Source: Chloroflexota bacterium
Lineage (GTDB): Bacteria; Chloroflexota; Dehalococcoidia; Lucifugimonadales; Australimonadaceae
DNA length: 26,832 nucleotides
Direction: 5' to 3'
NCBI GenBank assembly: GCA_026713505.1
Contig: JAPOOH010000128.1
Location: 1 to 26,832, forward strand
The notes beneath the pieces were generated by a model that searched no databases, was not told the DNA's origin, and saw nothing but the letters and a program-made list of their open reading frames with translations. Made by a program: the position numbers and the translations under genes. The first letter of the stretch is position 1; the number at the start of each line of letters is the position of its first letter. Positions 1 to 6,866 of this stretch are shown in pieces.

Positions 1-964
1 CGTTCTCCGGCCTGGCGATGAGGAGCATGCGCTCCTGGGACTCGGAGAGCATGATCTCGTAGGGTGTCATGCCGCCTTCGCGGCGCGGTACGAGGGCGAC
101 ATCTATCTCGACGCCGGTGCCGCCCCGCGCCGCGCACTCCATGATGGAGCTCGTTAGTCCTGCCGCGCCGAGGTCCTGCATCCCTTCAAGCAGGCCGCTT
201 CCGGCGGCTTCCAGGCAAGCCTCGATGAGCACCTTCTCCAGGAATGGGTCGCCGACCTGCACGGTGGGACGCATCTCGCGCTCCTCTTCGAACGTCCGGG
301 AGGCGAGGCCGGAAGCCCCGTGGATGCCGTCCCTACCGGTTGAGGAGCCCGCGAGCAGAAAGAGCGAGCCCGGGTTTGCGGCAGCGGCTCGCATCAATGC
401 TCCGTGCGGGAGAAGGCCGACGCACATGGCGTTGACGAGCGGATTGCCGCTGTAGGTAGGGGCGAACATCGTCTCGCCGCCCACGTCCGGCACCCCGATG
501 CAGTTACCGTAGCCGGAGATGCCAGCGACAACACCCTGGAAGAGGTGCCGATTTCGCGCGCTGTCCAGCGGGCCGAACCGGAGCGAGTTGAGCAGCGCGA
601 TGGGGCGTGCGCCCATCGCGAGGATGTCGCGGACTATGCCGCCGACGCCGGTTGCAGCGCCCTGGTACGGCTCGACTGCGGAGGGATGGTTGTGCGACTC
701 GATCTTGAAGACGACGGCCAGCCCACCGCCGATGTCGACGACACCCGCATTCTCCTCGCCGGCCTGCACGCGTACGGCGTCGCCGGTGGTGGGGAAGCCG
801 CGCAGCAGGGGCTTGGAGTGTTTGTAACCGCAGTGCTCGCTCCAGAGCGCGCCGAACAGACCCAGCTCAACACCGTTGGGCTCGCGCTCGATCTTGCTGA
901 CGATGAGGTCGTACTCCTCGCGCGTGAGGGCTATCTCGTCGAGCGTTTCCTGCGAGACGGGCAT
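1..964 (-). CDS. purL: Phosphoribosylformylglycinamidine synthase, large subunit PurL (N-terminal 321 residues, cut by window edge)
   Basis: Synthetase subunit of FGAM synthase (purine step 4), which uses ATP and ammonia delivered by PurQ. Translating the minus strand from 964 gives a start MPVSQETLDEIALTREEY, then the family motif WSEHCGYKHSK near residues 41-51 and the ATP/Mg-binding stretch beginning IESHNHPSAVEPYQGAATG. The reading frame stays open to base 1, so the C-terminal half lies outside the window. The start ATG overlaps the stop of the upstream EamA gene in a TGATG junction, so the two are translationally coupled. The pairing with a separate purQ implies the small-PurL (about 730-750 residue) type, which normally also needs PurS. 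No purS is visible in this cluster. Confidence 0.96.
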   Translation of the reverse strand, partial: MPVSQETLDEIALTREEYDLIVSKIEREPNGVELGLFGALWSEHCGYKHSKPLLRGFPTTGDAVRVQAGEENAGVVDIGGGLAVVFKIESHNHPSAVEPYQGAATGVGGIVRDILAMGARPIALLNSLRFGPLDSARNRHLFQGVVAGISGYGNCIGVPDVGGETMFAPTYSGNPLVNAMCVGLLPHGALMRAAAANPGSLFLLAGSSTGRDGIHGASGLASRTFEEEREMRPTVQVGDPFLEKVLIEACLEAAGSGLLEGMQDLGAAGLTSSIMECAARGGTGVEIDVALVPRREGGMTPYEIMLSESQERMLLIARPEN

Positions 965-1428
965 CAGTTGGCGACTCCTATGAGACCTACTCCGGCGACC
1001 ACGAGCGTCGCGCCGACCACCACCCGGGGCGTCAGGCGCTCGTAGCCGCGCAGCACGATGAGCACGAACAGGTACGAGGCAAGCGGCACGGCCCCGACGA
1101 TGGGGGCGGCGACGCTGTAGTCTATCCGAGCGAGCGACGTGTAGAAGCTTCCGGTCGCCAGCGCGAAGAGGACCCCGGCCGCCAGCATCCACCCCCAACC
1201 GGACTGGACCCGGGGCTGTCCGGAGCGCAGTCCGCGGAGTCTGATGGCCAGGGTGAACGCAAGACCGAACAGCGCCTCATAGAACGCAACGACCACGGGC
1301 GAGTTCCCTCGGTCCACGAGATGGTTCGCCAGCAGACCGCCGGTAACGAACGACAGCATCGCAAGCGCCGCAAACACGAGGCCGATGGTGATGCGGCGCG
1401 TGTTCGCGCCCTCGGCCATAGCGCTCAC
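964..1428 (-). CDS. EamA/DMT-family half-transporter, second of a pair
   Basis: Integral membrane protein of 154 residues with about five hydrophobic segments (roughly 11-35, 45-62, 79-99, 104-126, 133-152), i.e. one EamA domain. Usual DMT exporters carry two such domains in one chain of about 300 residues. The start is GTG at 1428, giving a GTGA overlap with the stop of the preceding half-transporter; an ATG four codons in (1419) is an alternative. It probably assembles with its partner into a ten-helix transporter. The substrate is unknown. Its position between purQ and purL suggests co-expression with purine synthesis, but nothing in the sequence shows nucleobase transport. A split by sequencing error is possible, but both chains have natural ends. 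Confidence 0.85.
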   Translation of the reverse strand: MSAMAEGANTRRITIGLVFAALAMLSFVTGGLLANHLVDRGNSPVVVAFYEALFGLAFTLAIRLRGLRSGQPRVQSGWGWMLAAGVLFALATGSFYTSLARIDYSVAAPIVGAVPLASYLFVLIVLRGYERLTPRVVVGATLVVAGVGLIGVAN

Positions 1429-1868
1429 CGCAACACCCGCTTGCGGTCCGTGAGGATTACGGCGACCCCTATCACCACTGCGCCGGCCCCCGCCAGCGTC
1501 GCGAGGTTCGGGCGTTCCCCGGCGAAGAGCACTGCGAGTGCTATGGCGAACAGCGGCCCCGCTCCCAGGACGGGCGCCGCGAGGGTGACGCCCGCGCGCT
1601 TCAGGCCGTGGAAGTAGAAGAGGTTGCCCGTAACCCAGATCAGCGCTCCCATCACCGCGACGATGCCCAGCGACGCGAGCTCGATGCCGCCGAACGCAGC
1701 AAGGCCCTCGGTCGAGACGACAACAACACCGAGCACGACCGCCACCATACCCACAACCACCACAACGACGAGCTCGGCTGGAACGTCGAACATCGCACGT
1801 CGAACGAACACGTCCCCCGCCCCCCAGGCGAACGTGGCGACGATCGCGAGCAGGATACCGGCGCCCAT
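1425..1868 (-). CDS. EamA/DMT-family half-transporter, first of a pair
   Basis: A 147-residue membrane protein with five predicted helices (about 3-22, 33-52, 63-84, 94-113, 119-139). It contains the EamA-type opening with AWGAGDVFVRRA and a late segment APVLGAGPLFAIALAVLFAG typical of the fourth helix of the domain. It starts at an ATG immediately after the purQ stop (no intervening base) and ends in a four-base GTGA overlap with the second half. Each half equals one EamA repeat, so the pair looks like a heterodimeric version of a normal ten-helix drug/metabolite transporter. The substrate cannot be read from the sequence. Confidence 0.85.
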   Translation of the reverse strand: MGAGILLAIVATFAWGAGDVFVRRAMFDVPAELVVVVVVGMVAVVLGVVVVSTEGLAAFGGIELASLGIVAVMGALIWVTGNLFYFHGLKRAGVTLAAPVLGAGPLFAIALAVLFAGERPNLATLAGAGAVVIGVAVILTDRKRVLR

Positions 1869-2588
1869 CTAGGCGCTGACGCTCCGGGAGCGCTCATGGA
1901 GCGCCTCGTCCAACGACTGCAGCAGCCGCAGGCCGTCCGTGCCGCCCAACGCCTCCTCCACCACCCGCTCCGGGTGCGGCATGAGGCCCAGCACGTTCCC
2001 TTCCTCATTGGTCACGCCCGCGATGTTGGCGAGCGAGCCGTTCGGGTTGGCATGCGGCGTCACGGCGCCGGTATCGTCGCAGTAGCGGAAGGCGATCTGG
2101 CCGTTCACTTCCATGCGAGCGAGCGTGTCGGCGTCCGCGTAGTAGTTGCCGTCGCCGTGGGAGACGGGGATGGCGAGCACGTCGCCTTCGCGCATGAGGG
2201 AGGTGAACGGGGCGGCAACGCGCTCCACCTTCAGGTGCTGCGGCTGGCAGCGGAACTCCAGGCTGGCGTTGCGCATAAGGGCGCCGGGGAGCAGGCCGGA
2301 CTCGCAGAGCACCTGGAAGCCGTTACAACTGCCAATGACAGGCCCGCCGGCGGCGGCGAAGTCGGTCAGTGCTCGCATCACGGGGGAGAAGCGGGCGATG
2401 GCGCCCGGTCGGAGGTAGTCGCCGTAGGAGAAACCGCCGGGGACGACGAGGCAGTCGAACCGCGAGACGTCCGTTTCCTTGTGGAAGATGTACTCGGCCT
2501 GCGCGCCGAGCACTCCCTCGATAGCGTTGAACCAGTCGGTGTCGGACCAGGTGCCGGGGAACACGATGACGCCGTAGGAAGCGGCCAT
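1869..2588 (-). CDS. purQ: Phosphoribosylformylglycinamidine synthase, glutaminase subunit PurQ
   Basis: Class I glutamine amidotransferase that supplies ammonia to PurL. The nucleophile elbow reads GSCNGFQ (Cys about residue 88) and the His-Glu pair sits in MPHPER (His about 205, Glu about 207), so the triad is complete. The early PGTWSDTD and PGGFSYGDYLRPGAIAR motifs are also PurQ-like. Length of about 239 residues is normal. The ATG at 2588 makes a TGATG overlap with the yqeY stop; a GTG one codon earlier (2591) is equally possible. It is unusual that the next genes are two transporter halves before purL resumes the pathway. Confidence 0.97.
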   Translation of the reverse strand: MAASYGVIVFPGTWSDTDWFNAIEGVLGAQAEYIFHKETDVSRFDCLVVPGGFSYGDYLRPGAIARFSPVMRALTDFAAAGGPVIGSCNGFQVLCESGLLPGALMRNASLEFRCQPQHLKVERVAAPFTSLMREGDVLAIPVSHGDGNYYADADTLARMEVNGQIAFRYCDDTGAVTPHANPNGSLANIAGVTNEEGNVLGLMPHPERVVEEALGGTDGLRLLQSLDEALHERSRSVSA

Positions 2589-3040
2589 CACGCCCCCTGC
2601 CCAAGCAGTTCGCCGACGATGCGGTTCACCGCGTTGCCATCGGCCCGGCCCTTGAGCTGGGGCATGAGCCTGCCCATCACCTTGCCGCGGTCGCCGGGGC
2701 CGGATGCGCCCAACTCGGTCACGACCTGCTGCGCGAGCGCGCGTATCTCGTCCTCGCCCATCTGCTCCGGCAGGTAGCGGGAGACGACGGCGAGCTCCGC
2801 CTCCTCTTGGGCGGCGAGGTCCTCGCGTCCGTGCTGGCGGTAGGCGGCTATGCTGTCGCGGTGCTGCTTGGCCATGCGCGCGAGCACGTCCAGCGCGCCC
2901 TCGTCGTCAAGTTCGCGGCCCTTCTCGATCTCGGCGTTCTTGACGGCGGCGCGGATCAGACGGATCGCACCCTTCGTCACCTCATCCTGCGCCTTCATGG
3001 CGCTTTTGAGGTCTTCAACGAGTTGTTCCGTGATGGACAT
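2588..3040 (-). CDS. GatB/YqeY-domain protein
   Basis: A 150-residue, helix-rich protein of the YqeY family, homologous to the C-terminal helical domain of the tRNA amidotransferase subunit GatB. Recognisable stretches are the N-terminal LKSAMKAQDEVTKGAIRLIRAA and the C-terminal VMGRLMPQLKGRADGNAVNRIV, with EEAELAVVSRYLPEQM between them. Free-standing YqeY proteins have a suggested tRNA-related role but no proven reaction. The ATG at 3040 lies 4 nt after the ribH stop, with AAGGA about 8 nt upstream as ribosome-binding site inside the ribH end. It is the second gene of the ribH-purL operon. Confidence 0.93.
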   Translation of the reverse strand: MSITEQLVEDLKSAMKAQDEVTKGAIRLIRAAVKNAEIEKGRELDDEGALDVLARMAKQHRDSIAAYRQHGREDLAAQEEAELAVVSRYLPEQMGEDEIRALAQQVVTELGASGPGDRGKVMGRLMPQLKGRADGNAVNRIVGELLGQGA

Positions 3041-3044
3041 CCCC

Positions 3045-3539
3045 TCAGTCCTTCTCTCTGGCGGACGCTGCCGCGTTCAGTTGGCGGTGTACGCTCACCA
3101 TCTTGATCGCGGCTTCGACGGCGTCGAAGCCCCGGTTGCCCTGCGCTCCGCCCGAACGGGCGAGGGCCTGTTCCGTATTGTTGGTCGTCAGCACGCCGAA
3201 GGCGACGGGCACGCCTGTCTCGCGCGCCACCTCCGCGATGCCGCGTGCGGCCTCTCCTGCGACGAGGTCGAAATGAGCAGTCTCGCCTCGTATGACGCAG
3301 CCGAGCGCAACGAGCACGTCCCAGTTTCCGCTGTCCGCCATGCGCCGCGCGGCCTGAGGCAATTCGAACGACCCGGGGACGTGAACGACGGTGATGGCGT
3401 CTTCCTTCACGCCGTGGCGGACGGCGGCCTCCCTCGCGCCGCGGAGCAGGCGGGAGGTGAGTGCCTCGTTGAACTGCCCGACGATGATGCCGAGGCGCAG
3501 TCCCTGCGCGTCCAGGCTTCCGCTGATCTCCACAGCCAT
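3045..3539 (-). CDS. ribH: 6,7-dimethyl-8-ribityllumazine synthase
   Basis: Condenses 3,4-dihydroxybutanone 4-phosphate with 5-amino-6-ribitylaminouracil, the penultimate riboflavin step. The 164-residue chain shows GQFNEALTSRLL near the N-terminus, substrate motif VPGSFELP (54-61), GCVIRGETAHFD with the catalytic-region His89, and GVLTTNN (115-121). Length and motif order match the family. It is the first gene of the operon leading to purL; riboflavin derives from GTP, so sharing a transcript with purine genes is metabolically sensible. There is no Shine-Dalgarno sequence before the ATG. A TACAAT hexamer ends 6 nt upstream, suggesting a leaderless mRNA. No FMN riboswitch fits in the 98-nt upstream gap. 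Confidence 0.96.
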   Translation of the reverse strand: MAVEISGSLDAQGLRLGIIVGQFNEALTSRLLRGAREAAVRHGVKEDAITVVHVPGSFELPQAARRMADSGNWDVLVALGCVIRGETAHFDLVAGEAARGIAEVARETGVPVAFGVLTTNNTEQALARSGGAQGNRGFDAVEAAIKMVSVHRQLNAAASAREKD

Positions 3540-3545
3540 GGGGAT

Positions 3546-3551
3546 ATTGTA
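3546..3551 (-). promoter_or_regulatory. Candidate -10 element of the ribH operon (leaderless start)
   Basis: TACAAT (five of six matches to TATAAT) read on the minus strand, separated from the ribH ATG by six bases (ATCCCC). A start site seven bases downstream would fall on the A of the ATG. The -35 region has no clear TTGACA, which lowers confidence. Confidence 0.5.
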
Positions 3552-3567
3552 GCCTGAGGCGCACTCG

Positions 3568-3582
3568 CCGTGGCAGTCACGG
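3568..3582. promoter_or_regulatory. Short dyad over the expected ribH -35 region
   Basis: CCGTG-GCAGT-CACGG is a perfect 5-bp inverted repeat with a 5-nt centre. It spans the position where a -35 box would sit relative to the TACAAT at 3546-3551. It could be an operator or chance; the intergenic gap 3540-3637 holds no gene. Confidence 0.25.
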
Positions 3583-3637
3583 TCGCTCCGTTCGTATGCC
3601 TGTGGTCGGATGCGACAGTGGGCCGGGAGTACAGGCC

Positions 3638-4918
3638 CTAGTTTGCTTCCACCGCCGGTAGATCTGCGGGAGTCCGCGAGACCTTAACGCGCTTCACGCG
3701 GCGGCCTATCGTCGTTACAACCCGCAGCTCCAAGCCGCTCTCTACCACAATCTCTCCAACCGCGGGGACCTTCCCCAAGCGGCTGAACAGCAGGCCGCCT
3801 ACGGTGTCAAAGCCGTCGGCCTCCACTGCGACACCGAACGTCTCACTGAAGTCATCGACCGGCATCGTGGCCTCAACCAGCGCAGCCTCGTCCGATATCC
3901 ACTGGATGTCCGGCTGGCCCTTGTCGAACTCGTCTTCTATCTCTCCGACGATCTCTTCGATGAGGTCCTCCACCGTGACGATGCCAGTTGTGCTGCCATA
4001 CTCGTCGACGACGATGGCCATGTGGATACGGCGCGCCTGGAACTCAGTGAGCATCTCGTCCACGCGCTTGCTCTCCGGAACGAAGAAGGCGGGCCGCATC
4101 AGGTCGCGCAACTGCTGATCGGGCACGCCGCTCAGGGCGGCAGCGAGCAGGTCGCGGCTGTAGAGGATGCCGATGATGTTGTCCGGCACGTCCTCGTACA
4201 CGGGCAAGCGGCTATGTCCGCTGTCCAGCATCCTTGTCGCTGCACGTTCCACGGACGTACTTGCTTCCACGCTCACGATGTCGACGCGGGGCGCCATGAT
4301 CTCGCGCACCAGCGTCTCGTCCAGGTGGAGTATCGCGCGGATCATCCGCTGCTCGTGGTGGGCCAGCTGCTCCTCCGCTATCTCCTCGTGCACGTCCCGT
4401 ACTGCGCTCCCGTTCTCGTGCCCATTGCCCGATACCGGCTCCTGCTCCTGCTCAGCACCGGCGAAACGGAGGCCGGAGCGGAAGAACCGGGGGATGGGCA
4501 GAAGTGGCCACAGCAGCGCCTGGCCCACGACCCACACTATGAGCAACTGCGCCACGGGAAGGCGCTCCACCATGTACTTGACAAGCGGAACCACCAGCAA
4601 CAACAGCAACCAGAGTCCGATGAGCACTCCGGCCAGCGCCAACCACGGCAGGGAGAACGCCCTGATGACCAGTGCCAGCGCGGATGCGGATATGGCCGCC
4701 GCGCTCATGAGCAACAGCAGGGAGATCAGCTCCTCGTACGCTTGGCGCCGTGTACGGAGATGGCGCACGGCGGAAGCGCTAGCCCCCCATTGAGGCAGGG
4801 CCTCGCGCACGGCTGCACGCCTCAGTAAGGGCAGCAGTGCTACTCCGGCATGCAGCCCCATGAAAACCACTATCGACAATACCAACAGGATTCCTAATGC
4901 AGTATCGCCACTATCCAA
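3638..4918 (-). CDS. CorC/HlyC-type membrane protein with paired CBS domains
   Basis: Member of the hemolysin-C/CorC/CNNM-like family, linked to divalent-cation (Mg/Co) efflux in characterised members; the name hemolysin is historical. The 426-residue chain has N-terminal hydrophobic helices (about 9-32, 64-86, 91-112, 120-141), an acidic linker, two CBS domains (about 203-262 and 276-330, including HSRLPVYEDVPDNIIGIL and IVVDEYGSTTGIVTVEDLIEE) and a C-terminal CorC_HlyC domain (about 340-416, with DGFDTVGGLLFSRLGKVP). I chose a TTG start at 4918 because an excellent Shine-Dalgarno lies 6-8 nt upstream. The longer frame from 4945 would translate that Shine-Dalgarno as an Arg-rich run. The start overlaps the glmU stop by 8 nt. 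Confidence 0.88.
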   Translation of the reverse strand: MDSGDTALGILLVLSIVVFMGLHAGVALLPLLRRAAVREALPQWGASASAVRHLRTRRQAYEELISLLLLMSAAAISASALALVIRAFSLPWLALAGVLIGLWLLLLLVVPLVKYMVERLPVAQLLIVWVVGQALLWPLLPIPRFFRSGLRFAGAEQEQEPVSGNGHENGSAVRDVHEEIAEEQLAHHEQRMIRAILHLDETLVREIMAPRVDIVSVEASTSVERAATRMLDSGHSRLPVYEDVPDNIIGILYSRDLLAAALSGVPDQQLRDLMRPAFFVPESKRVDEMLTEFQARRIHMAIVVDEYGSTTGIVTVEDLIEEIVGEIEDEFDKGQPDIQWISDEAALVEATMPVDDFSETFGVAVEADGFDTVGGLLFSRLGKVPAVGEIVVESGLELRVVTTIGRRVKRVKVSRTPADLPAVEAN

Positions 4919-6320
4919 GGGATACTCCCTCCTCCTTCTGTACAAGCGCCCTTCTGTTCTTCGTCCCCAGCGGTCTCGCGGGAACGCCCACTACCTTGCC
5001 TCCGGGCGGCACGTCTCTGTTCACGACCGCGCCCGCTCCCGTAAGGGCGCCAGCTCCCACCTTCACCGGTGCGATCAACAGGCTGTCGCTACCGATGAAG
5101 GCGCCTTCTCCTATGTGCGTCTCGTGCTTTGACTCGCCGTCGAAGTTGCACGTCACCGTCCCCGCTCCGATGTTTGCGCCCGCGCCGACCACCGCGTCGC
5201 CGATGTAGCTGAAGTGGCCCACATGAGCTCCCGAACAGATGCGGCTCGCTTTTATCTCAACGTGCGACCCCACGTACGCGGATTCCTCCAGAACACATCC
5301 TGAACGGATGTGTGAGAACGGCCCTACATGGACCAGCGGCCCAAGGACCGAGTCCTCCACTACCGCAGAGCCCACACGCGCCTCTGGTCCAACGTCCGAG
5401 TCCAGCAACTGGGCATTCGGCCCCAGTGACGCCCCGCGCTCCACCTTCGAGTTTCCCCGGATGGTCGTATTCGGGTGGACGGTAACATCCGGGCCTAGTT
5501 GTACGGTCGCATCGAGGTACACCGTCGCAGGGTCCACGAGTGTCGCTCCGTTTGTCATAGCCGCGTCCCGCAGGCGGTCCTGCGCGGCGGCCTCCACGCG
5601 TGCCAGGTCCTGTCGAGTGTTAACGCTGAGCGCTTCGTCCCCGTCTTGCGTGACAAAGGCCTCGATACGCTTGCCGTCTGCAACCGCGCGAGGAAATAGG
5701 TCGGTCAGGTAGTACTCGCCGTTAGACCGGGGCTTCACTTCGCACAGGGCTCGCCGGAGCCACCGCGCATCAAAGGCGTACACCCCCACGTTCACTTCTA
5801 CCTCGCCCTTGCGAGGCATCGGTGCGTCCACAACTTCAAGCACGCCTATCGGCTTGCCCCGAGCGCCCCGCTGCAGACGTCCGACCTGCTGAACGGACTC
5901 CGCATCCATCGTGCAGCACAGCAGCGTTGCCGTCGCCTTCCGCCGTTCGTGCAAGGCGGCCAATGCCTGCACGGTCTCCCTTCGCACGAGGGGAACGTCG
6001 CCGTTGATCACGAGCACATGCTGGGATGCAGGCGAGACGGCGATGAGCGCCGTGGTGAGCGCGTGGCCGGTACCGAGGGGGTCGGGTTGCTCGACAACGT
6101 CCGCATCCTCACCGACCGCCAACGAGACCTCGGAGCGGTCCTTGGGCCGCGTCACGACAATGACTTCGTTCGCATCTGCCACGCGGGCCGCATCGGCGGC
6201 ATAGCAGACCATCGGAACGCCCGCTACCGTGTGCAGCACTTTAGGCCGGGACGATCGCATACGAGCGCCCCTGCCCGCTGCCAGCACGATGGCTGTCCAT
6301 GCACCCATCTCTATATGCAT
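4911..6320 (-). CDS. glmU: Bifunctional GlmU: N-acetylglucosamine-1-phosphate uridyltransferase / glucosamine-1-phosphate acetyltransferase
   Basis: Makes UDP-GlcNAc for peptidoglycan and glycan synthesis in the cytosol. The N-terminal uridyltransferase domain shows LAAGRGARMRS with the following PKVLH (residues 13-30), INGDVPL, and NGEYYLTDL. The C-terminal left-handed beta-helix has hexapeptide repeats and the acetyltransferase segment GHFSYIGD (catalytic-type His) followed by NIGAGTVTCNFDG. Length of about 469 residues is close to the usual 450-460. The frame is open upstream to 6434, but homology begins at MHIEMGAW, so the ATG at 6320 (GGAG 10 nt upstream) is preferred; ATG 6308 is an alternative. 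It is transcribed from the 6450-6479 promoter, with the CBS gene downstream. Confidence 0.95.
   Translation of the reverse strand: MHIEMGAWTAIVLAAGRGARMRSSRPKVLHTVAGVPMVCYAADAARVADANEVIVVTRPKDRSEVSLAVGEDADVVEQPDPLGTGHALTTALIAVSPASQHVLVINGDVPLVRRETVQALAALHERRKATATLLCCTMDAESVQQVGRLQRGARGKPIGVLEVVDAPMPRKGEVEVNVGVYAFDARWLRRALCEVKPRSNGEYYLTDLFPRAVADGKRIEAFVTQDGDEALSVNTRQDLARVEAAAQDRLRDAAMTNGATLVDPATVYLDATVQLGPDVTVHPNTTIRGNSKVERGASLGPNAQLLDSDVGPEARVGSAVVEDSVLGPLVHVGPFSHIRSGCVLEESAYVGSHVEIKASRICSGAHVGHFSYIGDAVVGAGANIGAGTVTCNFDGESKHETHIGEGAFIGSDSLLIAPVKVGAGALTGAGAVVNRDVPPGGKVVGVPARPLGTKNRRALVQKEEGVSLG
4925..4937 (-). promoter_or_regulatory. Strong Shine-Dalgarno setting a TTG start
   Basis: AAGGAGGAGGGAG on the minus strand lies inside the last codons of glmU, and the TTG at 4918 follows after the TATCCC spacer. 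It supports coupled translation of glmU and the CBS gene and decides the start over the upstream in-frame TTG at 4945. Confidence 0.7.
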
Positions 6321-6449
6321 CGGCGACCGACTCCGGTCGCGAGCCCTCTTCACTCCTCTACGAGCAGACTCTTGTGGTCGCTCCACCGCGCAACGACTCC
6401 CGAGACGCGCCTGGACGTCGCTGCCGGGTACCATCCGCCGAATGATGCG

Positions 6450-6479
6450 ATGGTACGGATGAGATTAATGGAGTGTCAA
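6450..6479 (-). promoter_or_regulatory. Sigma70-type promoter for glmU
   Basis: On the minus strand a perfect TTGACA (6479-6474) is followed after 18 bp by TACCAT (6455-6450, four of six matches to TATAAT). It points toward glmU and predicts a leader of about 120 nt. No recognisable riboswitch was seen in that leader. Confidence 0.6.
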
Positions 6480-6521
6480 GGAAGCGATGACCGTCCTCCT
6501 GCCGTCGGTACCCGAGCCACA

Positions 6522-6530
6522 TGCTAGAAT
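6522..6530 (+). promoter_or_regulatory. Extended -10 element upstream of the tRNA-Ser pair
   Basis: TGCTAGAAT combines an extended TGn with TAGAAT, ending 10 nt before the first tRNA. There is no good -35, as is common with extended -10 promoters. It would give a primary 5' leader of only a few bases. Confidence 0.45.
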
Positions 6531-6540
6531 GACAAGATAC

Positions 6541-6631
6541 GGAGAGATGGCTGAGCGGTTTAAGGCGGCGGTCTCGAAAACCGTTGTGGGGGCTTCCTCC
6601 ACCGTGGGTTCGAATCCCACTCTCTCCGCCA
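6541..6631 (+). tRNA. tRNA-Ser (anticodon CGA)
   Basis: The acceptor stem GGAGAGA pairs with TCTCTCC, followed by discriminator G and an encoded CCA. The D arm begins TGGCTGAGCGG. The anticodon stem-loop reads GCGGT-CTCGAAA-ACCGT (anticodon CGA, decoding UCG). A long variable arm (GTGGGG...CCTCCAC) marks a class II tRNA, and the T arm contains GTGGGTTCGAATCCCAC. Length of 91 nt is right for tRNA-Ser. A second tRNA-Ser follows after 62 bp. Confidence 0.96.
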
Positions 6632-6693
6632 GATGCCGCACATGCCATATGCCGGGCGGTGGGTTCCAGTGTCCGGCGAGGTTCACACAGCGC

Positions 6694-6784
6694 GGAGAGG
6701 TGCCGGAGTGGCCGAACGGGCACGACTGGAAATCGTGTAGGGGCCGCAAGTCTCTCGCGGGTTCGAATCCCGCCCTCTCCGCCA
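6694..6784 (+). tRNA. tRNA-Ser (anticodon GGA)
   Basis: The acceptor GGAGAGG pairs with CCTCTCC, then G and an encoded CCA. The anticodon stem-loop CACGA-CTGGAAA-TCGTG gives anticodon GGA (decodes UCC/UCU). The variable arm GGGGCCGCAAGTCTC is long as in serine tRNAs, and the T arm contains GCGGGTTCGAATCCCGC. It is nearly the same length as the upstream CGA gene and is probably co-transcribed with it. Bases 6785-6866 downstream hold no clear terminator. Confidence 0.96.
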
Positions 6785-6866
6785 GCATGTGACAACAGCC
6801 CCTATCCTTCGCTCTCGGCATCCGCCAGAATAACCGCGTACCTCATCAACCACAGTGAGACGCCCC

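Noticed and set aside
1608..2777. 389-codon plus-strand open frame across purQ
   Set aside because: Antisense shadow rich in His, Glu, Gly and Val; purQ on the other strand has a full catalytic triad.
3620..3638. GGGCC...GGCCC hairpin after the CBS gene as a terminator
   Set aside because: Five-base-pair stem with a nine-base loop and no T-tract on the minus strand.
6321..6434. Upstream extension of glmU (38 codons)
   Set aside because: Arg/Ser-rich with no family similarity, and it reaches close to the predicted promoter -10.
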